The notes under the pieces are model-generated. The model saw only the letters and a list, made by a program, of their open reading frames with translations. It ran no database searches and was not told the DNA's origin. From Chara braunii (taxonomy: Eukaryota > Streptophyta > Charophyceae > Charales > Characeae), in assembly GCA_003427395.1 (NCBI GenBank), contig BFEA01000147.1:333347-356767 (forward strand): a DNA stretch of 23,421 nt. Reading direction: 5' to 3'. A program made the position numbers and the translations under genes. Each line of letters starts with the position of its first letter. Position 1 is the first letter of the stretch. This document shows, piece by piece, positions 16,465-23,421 of the stretch.

Positions 16465-16500
16465 GTTCTCGACATTGTGACCTTTTTTGTTCGTTAGGAA

Positions 16501-17030
16501 GGAGTTATCGGAACTGGATTATAAATATTAACCGGGTAGGTGAAGTCTCTGGCCCACTTAGTGGCTCTTGACATCATACTTCCTACCAGTGGAGGTAAAA
16601 GGGGAAGGGGAGGGGGCTGAGGAAGGGAGGGAGAGGGGTTGGAGTTGCAACGGTAGTGTTGCAGGGCGGTCTATTTGCAGGTCATGGGGATGGTGTTGGA
16701 GTTGGAGGTAAGGGGGGTTGGGGGGGGAGGGGGTATGATCCTCCAATAGGAGCCGTGTTGGATCCAGATTTTTGCCAACTGAGACTGAGAGGTCCCTCTT
16801 GAAGTGGCATGCCCTTATCAACGAAGAAAGTCGGGTAGAAAAGAAAGTAGCCACGGTTCCCCTCTTCTGAAAGCCCCAGAAAAAAAGGACAAGAAAGGAC
16901 GGGAGGAGGCTTAGGAAGAGGAGGAGGAGGAGGAGGAGGGGAGGAGGATGTGGCAAAGTTTTTTTTCCTTTTTTATCTTGAACTCTTGGCATGATTGGAC
17001 CCTTTTTTGAGTGATGCTTGACTGTTGCAG
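16501..17030. other. Low-complexity intronic sequence
   Basis: G-rich and GGA-rich simple sequence with a (GAG)n microsatellite (about 16915-16948). It ends in a polypyrimidine-to-TTGCAG 3' splice-site context just before the sugar-transporter exon. The minus-strand ORF across it is a poly-Ser/Leu/Pro composition effect. Confidence 0.65.
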
Positions 17031-17278
17031 GGTTGCTATGCCGAATGTATGGATGGCCACCTTATGCAGGCAGGGTACTTCGTTGGAAATGAGACAATCG
17101 AACTTCTTGGTGGGTGGCGCTGGATGTTTGGCGCTGCTGCTCCAGTCGCTGTTGTGATGGGTGTGGGGATGGCATTTCTTCCCCGATCCCCTCGCTGGCT
17201 GCTTCTTCGCGCTCTGAGAGACCCAACTTGGTCCAACAGTCCACAATCAGGAGCTCGGGCAGCGCTTTGTGCTCTCAG
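17031..17278 (+). CDS. Exon of an MFS sugar transporter (plastid/vacuolar glucose-xylose type)
   Basis: The exon encodes AGYFVGNETIELLGGWRWMFGAAAPVAVVMGVGMAFLPRSPRWLLLRAL. This is the region around transmembrane helices 5-6 of sugar/H+ symporters, ending in the P-x-SPRWLL signature before the central cytoplasmic loop. The pattern GGWRWMFG..PVAV.MG.GM..LP.SPRWLLLRA is characteristic of the plant group related to Arabidopsis At5g59250 (plastid or tonoplast sugar transport). The 3' splice site is CTTGACTGTTGCAG ending at 17030, with an alternative AG at 17069 where strong similarity begins; both are phase 0. The donor is CTCAG|GTTTGG at 17279. The exon ends with two bases of an Arg codon that the next exon completes. 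Upstream exons are not in the window. Confidence 0.83.
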
Positions 17279-18380
17279 GTTTGGAATGGATCCTCCCCCT
17301 CCGAAATCTGTTTGCTCCTTTCTTTCCTGGAAGCGTTTCAGCGTGTAGGATGTGATCATTAGAGGGAGTCTCAAACTAGTTTTTGTAGTTGAGCAGAACA
17401 AGAACTCTTGAGGGTTGTGTATGGATGTCAATCAATCGGTGGAGAGCCAGAGTACTGTAACAGTTTCTAACAACCGAGTGCCAAGACTCTGTGTAAAAGA
17501 CGAAGTCCTCAAGTCCGTTTTCCTTACGAATAAGGTACTGGAGGTCTGAGTGGCCAGATGCCACCTGGATGTTCCCCCAAAATTTGTGACGTGTTGTAAC
17601 TTGTAACTGTTTAACAACAGATCACCGCAGGCTCAAACGCCAACGTAGCAATCAGAACATCACCTTAAAATTGGCTCCGTCTTTCCCCGGGCAATAAGGT
17701 CGTGAGTGGTCTTCAACAACTCTCGAGGTAGTCCGACCTTTTCAACACTCCAGTCGAACTTTATCCGAATTTCCAAGACGCACATGTCCTATCGAGTCTG
17801 GCAGTTTGGCCATTGTGTGTTCTCAGAACTTTGACGGTTCTAGACTGATGATTGGCATATCATGAGCTCAAAACTGTGCCAAGTACAAATGAAAAGTTCA
17901 TTCTATGCCAAGGCACCACCTTGCAAATGCTGTCCCTCTGACTTGATCACCTTTACCTGTGATGAGAGACACAAAAATTGAAAAACATAGTAATGTGTAC
18001 TGGTATCGGTGGCATGGCTTAAGTATATACTGCTGACAGGGCTTAGTACTCGTTGACCTGCCTGCTGTCATCTACTGATCTGCTCCTGCTTGGCTTCTAA
18101 TGACTGGGTAACATGTGAGTGTGTGGATGGAGTGTGGGATTTGCTGCAGGGTAGTTTATGTTGAGATGGGGTGTGTATCTGCCTGCCGACCTGCTGATTA
18201 GATTGGCTTCCTATTGGATTAGCAGCATGTGGGTGCCTGGATCAACGAAGAAGACTGAAATCTGGGAAAAGTATTTGTATTTTATGATGAGATGGGGGTG
18301 TTTGGCTGTCTGTATGCTCATCTGCTTGGCATCCGGTAACATGTGTGTGGTGCCTGGATGCACTATGGAATTTTCTGCAG
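17279..18380 (+). other. Intron (1102 bp) of the sugar transporter gene
   Basis: GT at 17279 and AG at 18379-18380. The join gives CALR|GNKSGRG, matching the KLRG position of homologues, and keeps the frame. The intron holds no LINE coding. Its 3' part is a degenerate tandem repeat (18050-18400) that includes the acceptor. Confidence 0.8.
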
Positions 18381-18400
18381 AGGAAACAAGTCTGGGAGGG
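18050..18400 (+). repeat. Three degenerate ~115-bp tandem units spanning the 3' splice site
   Basis: Each unit has ...CTGCCTGC...CTGCTTGGC/TTGGCTTC...GGTAACATGTG.GTG..TGGATG..., at about 18050-18155, 18160-18285 and 18286-18400. Units 1 and 3 both carry a T-rich CTGCAG acceptor-like end (18145-18150; 18375-18380). Confidence 0.65.
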
Positions 18401-18543
18401 GTATTGACGACGAGATGGCTAACATGCTGGCGAGTATAGAAACCCCAGGCGAGTCGGGTGACACTGCATCCTGGGCCGAACTCGTTCAGGGTACCAATCG
18501 GAAGGCACTCATCATTGGTACTGGGCTGGTCTTCTTCCAGCAG
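18381..18543 (+). CDS. Next exon of the sugar transporter: central loop and start of helix 7
   Basis: It encodes GNKSGRGIDDEMANMLASIETPGESGDTASWAELVQGTNRKALIIGTGLVFFQQ. Homologues have a cytoplasmic loop of acidic and Ser-rich sequence, then (F/W).E(V/L).QG.N.KAL.IG.GLV.FQQ entering transmembrane helix 7 with its QQ pair, which belongs to the sugar-binding face. The acceptor is TTTTCTGCAG and the donor CAGCAG|GTACGG at 18544; both fit GT-AG rules. Phase: it completes the split Arg codon of the previous exon and ends on a codon boundary. The next exon should start near an I/V-x-GQPSVLYYA-like motif, which I do not find before 19310. Confidence 0.83.
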
Positions 18544-19309
18544 GTACGGGGCAATGATCACATTACAACTTTGCGAACACCGGACAAGACCAAGAATTCA
18601 AAACCCTTTCTGGCAGTATCCTCCCCCCCCCCCCCTTATATCATGTGTCCATTTTGTGGCCATGGATATTATATTCAGTGCGTGGTCTTTTGTGATGCTT
18701 TTTCTCCCTTCATGCTGCAACGGACATCCCAGTTTTCGGGAGTGTTTGGTGGTCATGCTTGATGCTGGCCATCGTGGCTATTGTTGTGTTGAGAATGCTC
18801 AACTAGGTCTTCTATGTCATCATCCGCCTCACCCTTACAGTGCATGTCCTCTGTGCCATCAAGGACAGAGAGACTCCTGAGCCTTCCCTTATCCTTTATG
18901 TTTTCATCTTCATTGCGCGTTCCTTACTTTCCGTCTGTCTCCTCCACTCTCCCTTTACTCTGCCTCTTTTTCACAGCATACAAGTGGGCCATTAAAGCAC
19001 CAGTACACGGCTACCTGGGCTGCGGGCCTGACACCTCGAACTCCGGAGACGTGAAACGGAAAAGTGACCTCCGATCCAGTTTATTAACGGCAGGCCCAGC
19101 GTTTGACGTTTCTGCCTCATTCTCTTGTGGCGACAAGTTTCGGACTGCAGGCCTGGGGCCGTGTACTAGCGGTTTAAGGCACATGGGGATGTGGGCAGCT
19201 CGCAATCAACTTCATTAACGTGGCAAGCCTTGTACATGAGGGGCACAGTAAAGGGGTACCCAAACAAAGAGATAATAAAGGAGAAACCACCAAAAAAAAG
19301 CCAAAATAA
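18544..19309 (+). other. Intron sequence of the sugar transporter, no exon recognised
   Basis: It starts with the GTACGG donor. It holds a 13-C run (18623-18635), T/C-rich sequence and short ORFs with no domain pattern. I see nothing further to name. LINE-C follows at about 19310. Confidence 0.55.
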
Positions 19310-19375
19310 GGAAAGGAAAGAACAAACTGCGCATCCAACTCACTAAACTCATCGGAGGCGATCCCAATCCAAGAA

Positions 19376-21157
19376 ATGATGCTGGACCACAACTTGGTAG
19401 ACCCCCATAGGATCCTACACCCCGACAAGAGAACCTTCACTTTAATCAAGAAAAATCATGCCAACCATACANCCTTCTCACGAATAGACNNCTTTCTAGT
19501 GTCAGGAGTTATGATGGGGACAATCAAGGAGGCGGAANTACTTCCACTTGCACCATACCCNGGGTTGGACCACAAGCCAACAGAACTGGTTATCTGCTTT
19601 GACCAAGTGATCAGGAGGGGAGCCANCTTCCACAAGCTCAACAACTCTCTTTTGCTGAGCCAATCCTTCCAAAACGAGGTCTGTGANTGCTGGGGAGGTC
19701 TGAGGTCGCTGCGTCTAAGTACTGAATCCCGATNGGAATGGTTTCAAAAAACCTACTCGAACCTCTCAGACACGGTGGCTAAAGTNTCCAGAAAATTGGN
19801 CTCAGTAAGGAAACAGAGGAAGCAAGCANTGGAATTTGCATTGAAAATAGCAGAAACTNACCTTGTCAACAACCCAGCCTCCTCATTGTACAACGAGATT
19901 TTCGACAAGGCACGTGAAGAGTTGGCAATGTGGAAATGGTGGGATCTGAAAGGCCTTCAAATAAGAGCAANAATGTGTGAATTCGAACTCAGCGACTCAA
20001 TGACCAAACATTTCTTTGCCCGAATCAAAGCAAATTCAAGAGNTACCACGATTGAAGGATTAAGATCACACACCGCTCCCGAATCGGTGAGGACAGACAN
20101 TGAAGGAATGCTAGAAATAGCCAACAGTNTCTATAAGGAACTCTACCAGTCTAAGACGGACTCACCGATACCCGCTAGTGTTATAGAAGCAAGACAGAAA
20201 ATGCTGCACTACCTGGAGCCAACTATATCAACAGAACAGGCCGAAGCAATTGATAAACCAATCACCTCAGAAGAATTACATCAGGCGCTTCTAACAATGA
20301 ACAATAACAAGACCCCAGGAATTGACGGACTAACCAAAGAATTCTGGGAAAAATTCTGGCCATTGCTAGGGAGTGATCTTTTAAACTTCTACAACGACAG
20401 CTGGTCTAAGGGAGGGCTGGGAAACTTACTCAGCAGCAGTGTGGTCACGCTGCTTTACAAAAAAGGCGAGAAAGACGACATTAAAAACTACAGACCTATC
20501 TCGCTGCTGACGCTCCCCTACAAGATTTTGGCTAAGACCCTGTCCAATCGGATTACCAAAATCACCAACAAATGCTTCCACATCGACCAAATAGGATTTA
20601 TTCCGGGGCGGTATATTTTAGACAACGTGATGACACTGAACGAATCGGTTAGAAAAATCAGGGAAAGAAAAATAAATGTTGCTATCCTCTTCTTTGATTT
20701 TGAAAAAGCCTATGACCAAGTAAATTGGGACTTCATGGAAGTGAGCATGGAAAAGATGGGAGTAGGACCAAATTTCAGAAAATGGATCAGAATACTATAT
20801 AGGGATGCTATAGGGTGCGTCCAAGTGAATGATCTTCTATCAGATTGCTATCCGATATCCCGCTCGGTCCGCCAAGGGGACCGTCTGTCTCCATCAATCT
20901 TTCTTTTCGTAATGGAGGCAATCGCCTCATTTCTGCGTAAAGACCCATCGATTCAGAGACTAGCCAGTACCGAGGCAGGCTCAGCCCACCAGATTGATTT
21001 TCCTACAGCTATCATGTTTGCGGATGATCTGACGGTCCTGATTAGGGTGTCTGACACCCTTCAGAACACTAGCCAAGGCAATGGAGACCTTCAAAGTAGC
21101 CTAAAAAATGAGGATCAACTGGGGGAAAACAATTGGATGGTGGATTTCCGAAGATGA
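19376..21157 (+). pseudogene. LINE-C ORF2 part 1: EN C-terminus and reverse transcriptase
   Basis: ORF2 nicks target DNA and copies RNA from the nick. The end of an AP-like endonuclease is present: LVDPHRILHPDKRTFTLI, FSRID-FLVS, and LDHKP with the conserved His. RT motifs follow: KTPGIDGLTKEFW, NYRPISLLTLPYKILAKTLSNR, QIGFIPGRYILDN, LFFDFEKAYDQVNWDF (motif A), SRSVRQGDRLSPSIF (motif B) and IMFADDLTVLI (motif C). At about 21055-21062 an extra C in a CCC run throws the frame, so this frame ends at 21157. The first ATG (19376) is not a native start: the frame is open upstream to about 19308. Confidence 0.9.
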
Positions 21158-22406
21158 ACCCCTCTCACTCCAAGGGGACGAGGCGACTATGATGTGGCAG
21201 ACACCTGATTCNCCTACTCGATATCTTGGCANTCTAATGACGAGAGATGGGCTGGCGCCTCAAATGGGCCCTGCTCTGCTGACAAAACAGATCAATAAGA
21301 TAGGGAGGTGGGGCAACACATTCACGTCTCTTATCGGCCGAGCGCTGGTCCTCAATACNTCAATCTTTTCAATGATGTGGTACATATCCTCCATTTGNAC
21401 AGTCCCTGACAACTCCGTCAAGGAGCTGAACCGAAGAGCTAGACTTTACCTTTGGACAGGCGACCCCAACAGAGACAAATGCATATCTAAGATAGCATGG
21501 CACTATGTTACAAGGAGGCCACGAAATGGAGGCCTAGGAATTATTGACCCAGGAACAGAAACCAAAGCCCTGCAAATCAAATGGATCGTTAAACTATTGA
21601 TGAAACCGGATTGCGCCTGGAACAAACTGGCATTAGATAGCATCAAATCGGTAGCCCCAATTCCCTCTCCGCATGACATGTCAGGCTTGTTCTGGGTAAT
21701 GAATAAAGAATGGCTAATAACGACAGGACGGAGGAACAGTACGAGGAACAACAGACCTGAGGATCATCGTCCACACACTCCATATTGGCCGGCGCTGCTC
21801 CGATCGTGGAGGAAAATAATGCCTAATAAGACCAACAGACCGAAGTCCAAAGATGAAGTTCTCAGACAGCCGCTCTTCGGGAATGAATGGCTAACAAACG
21901 AGGCCGATAATCCACTCTTCCTCGAACAGAAATGGCTGTCGTGGGTCAAAAATGGTATTTGGAAGGTAGNCCACCTGTGGAAGGAAGACAGAAAAGAATG
22001 GATAACGGAACAAGAGGTCAGCGCCCGACTGAAAGGATGCCACAGACGAGGGGCCAATCTCCAGTACTTACTTAGTCGTATCCCACAGGAATGGAAAGAC
22101 ATCCTGGCAAAAGACGAACCGTGGAGACCAGGAGAATGGGGCCTCATGATTCAAGATATTACCCCCTCTAGAGCCTTCCAATTCTCCCATAGGCAGCAAG
22201 ACTNACACACCAGAGCCACCTTCCTTTCCTTCCCGNTTTCTCGCACCGACACTGATATGCCAGCCATTCTGAACTGTAACATCGAATCATCCTCACTAGA
22301 CACCTTCCTCCTCAGGAAAGTAAGGGTCTTAGGCCCATGGCCAAAGTCAATCTTTAGACCAGATACGGCAGTCCGGTCTAGTGTGCAGCCATCTGTTCAC
22401 CGGTAG
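21058..22406 (+). pseudogene. LINE-C ORF2 part 2: post-RT region
   Basis: After the frameshift at about 21055-21062 the correct frame gives FRTLAKAMETFKVA, a TAA at 21102-21104, and then KMRINWGKTIGWWISEDE. It continues through TSLIGRALVLN, LYLWTGDPNRDKCISKIAWHYVT, GGLGIIDPG, WVMNKEW, WRPGEWGLMIQD and FLLRKVRVLGPWPKSIFRPDTA. At about 22377 the similarity to the other copies stops and the remaining codons to 22406 are antisense to the inverted block. Confidence 0.88.
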
Positions 22407-22656
22407 GGCAGCGTAGACTATCAACCACTGCAAGCTTCTAATCTTAATTGGTCGAATCCGTTTAAATTTTTCCCACAGAATTTTTTTAATTTTGTCGGCT
22501 TCCTGGCCCACAAGGTTCTGCCATCTATTTTTTATTATGGGGTCTGGATTCCTTGTCTTCAGCGAGAGTCTGTACCCGAGTTTGACTGTGTAGTCCTGAA
22601 TTGGGATTTTTGACTTGAAGCTGCTGGCAACATTTGGCGTCCAGGCCCATTCACTG
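22377..22656 (-). pseudogene. LINE-C ORF2 segment lying inverted
   Basis: On the minus strand this block reads LDSEWAWTPNVASSFKSKIPIQDYTVKLGYRLSLKTRNPDPIIKNRW...KIRSLQWLIVYAALPVNRWLH. In LINE-A and LINE-B this sits on the sense strand, between FLLRKVRV and the zinc motif. Here LINE-C continues in plus orientation on both sides. The C-x2-C half of the zinc motif, about 20 residues, is missing at the junction. GTCTAGTGT occurs at both junctions (22376-22384, 22656-22664). Confidence 0.85.
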
Positions 22657-23146
22657 TCTAGTGTCCTGCAAAGAAGCGACAGACTACTGGGCGAGAGCCT
22701 CTTCACTTTGGGGCTCCCTCTTCACGTCCCCCTTCCCTGATCAACCCATCCAACTGCTCCTTCTGACTAACATCCCCGATCAAGCTCGGAGAGCGGAAAG
22801 GATCTGGTTTGAGCTCATCAGAAAAGTGACGCTATGGGTCATATGGAAAGAAAGATGCAGCAGAACAATTGAAGGACGCTCCAACCCAAGGGAGAAGGTA
22901 TGGATAGAAACCAAAACAATGATTCAAGCAGAAATTCTTTGCAGATGGCGAAAGATCAAACAGGCCTGGACAGAGGACGAGGAGCAGCGAAAGAAGGAGA
23001 GGCTGGGCTTCTACAACAGCTGGCTGCTGAAGGGCAAGGTCGCAGAGCTGCGAGAGGACCGGGTATGCTGGAAAGAGTGGCACAACTCAATTCCTGAAAG
23101 GGGCTTTCAACAACATTCAGCGCCGGAGGCAATAATTGCGGCTTAA
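22634..23146 (+). pseudogene. LINE-C ORF2 part 3: C-terminal domain
   Basis: The genuine LINE part begins at about 22654 with IHCLVSCKEATDYWARASSLWG, the HC half of the zinc motif. It continues through IWFELIRKVTLWVIWKERCSRTIEGRSNPREKVW, ILCRWRKIKQAW, RLGFYNSWLLKGKVAELREDRVCWKEWHNS and a natural TAA at 23144. LINE-A (12800-13111) and LINE-B (14296-15078) carry the same C-terminus. The first 20 nt of the frame belong to the inverted block. Confidence 0.88.
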
Positions 23147-23150
23147 GCCT

Positions 23151-23421
23151 CAAGGGATTGAACCCCACGCCGCAAGATCTTAGGGGAAAAAGATAATAGA
23201 GGTGACGTGGAAGATAGGCTGGGGAAGGAGAGTGGCTGTCCAAGCTTAAGAATACAGAGTGTGGACTGAGGATTTAGAATGGTCGGTAGCCTTCTGAGAA
23301 AGGGCTGGAGGACTAAAAGGAGAAACGACAAGGTAGCAAAGGCGAGGAGTGTGCTCTCTATCTCTAGGTTAAATGGTTATATCTGACAGATCTGGATACC
23401 AGGTCTGAGAGGAGAGAAGAG
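23151..23421. other. Sequence after LINE-C, not recognised
   Basis: Purine-rich, non-coding. There is no poly(A) run and no match to the GCTCC/GGAGC tail of the other LINEs. It may be a different 3' UTR or host sequence. Confidence 0.45.

Larger units (their letters stand above)
14060..16500 (-). mobile_element. LINE-B: degenerate, 5'-truncated L1-like LINE on the minus strand
   Basis: Reading down from about 16500, the minus strand encodes in order the RT motif C region, the post-RT domain, FLLRKVRV, a zinc-like region and the C-terminal WVIWKRRC segment. It then has a 3' UTR with the shared tail hairpin (14124-14102). The order matches LINE-C ORF2. The 5' end lies just upstream of motif C, so most of the RT and all of EN are missing. 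Confidence 0.85.
19310..23150 (+). mobile_element. LINE-C: L1-like LINE, ORF2 nearly complete but internally rearranged
   Basis: ORF2 starts inside the endonuclease domain and continues through RT, the post-RT region and the C-terminal domain. It is the best preserved LINE in the window, with long open frames carrying one frameshift, one stop and 24 N bases. About 280 bp (22377-22656) lie inverted. The N-terminal part of EN and ORF1 are missing, so it is 5'-truncated or starts as unrecognised sequence before 19310. No poly(A) was found after the C-terminus. Confidence 0.88.

Noticed and set aside
16558-16992. Minus-strand 144-codon ORF
   Set aside because: It is rich in Leu, Ser and Pro from antisense GGA/GAG simple sequence and has no domain signature.
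19011-19205. Minus-strand 64-codon ORF with balanced composition
   Set aside because: It is short, has no recognised motif, and lies in presumed intron sequence. I could not support it as a gene.

Overview
The window looks like a repeat-rich stretch of a green-plant (streptophyte) nuclear genome, probably a charophyte alga. The Ty3 Gag and Pol proteins resemble, from memory, ones annotated in Chara braunii; this is an unverified recollection. The evidence for a plant is a chromodomain Ty3/gypsy element, several L1-like LINEs with plant-type ORF2 C-termini, and two exons of a host sugar-transporter gene split by a 1.1 kb GT-AG intron. There are no bacterial operons, CRISPR arrays or rRNA genes.

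Layout. Positions 1-5195 (+) hold a decayed Ty3/gypsy chromovirus: Gag, protease, RT, RNase H, integrase and chromodomain, broken by five premature stops and one frameshift. Positions 5196-about 6180 are non-coding and are the likely 3' LTR. Inside them a 38-bp Nextera mate-pair junction adapter (5672-5709) sits between two near-identical 124-bp copies, which is an assembly artefact.

Positions about 6190-13400 (+) are best read as ONE old LINE (LINE-A). Its ORF2 can be followed in order through the RT, C-terminal domain and 3' tail, but it is chopped by at least six later insertions: a 212-bp TIR element, a 913-bp poly(A) retroposon with a 12-bp target duplication, a 117-bp LINE tail, a 1.26-kb element with subterminal repeats, a 1.23-kb tRNA-headed poly(A) retroposon with a perfect 16-bp target duplication, and a G-rich element. 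A 20-N gap also falls in it. Positions about 16500-14060 (-) are a second degenerate LINE (LINE-B).

Positions 17031-17278 and 18381-18543 (+) are two phase-compatible exons of an MFS sugar transporter of the plastid/vacuolar glucose-xylose type. This is the only host gene recognised. Its flanking exons are not in the window. Positions about 19310-23150 (+) are a younger LINE (LINE-C) with long ORFs, one frameshift, and a 280-bp internal segment lying inverted.

How the parts fit: the sugar-transporter gene lies between LINE-B and LINE-C, so the LINEs probably occupy its introns. The poly(A)-tailed non-autonomous elements are likely to have been mobilised by LINE machinery like that of LINE-A, B and C. 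The most novel object is the tRNA-headed 1.23-kb retroposon at 10461-11694.
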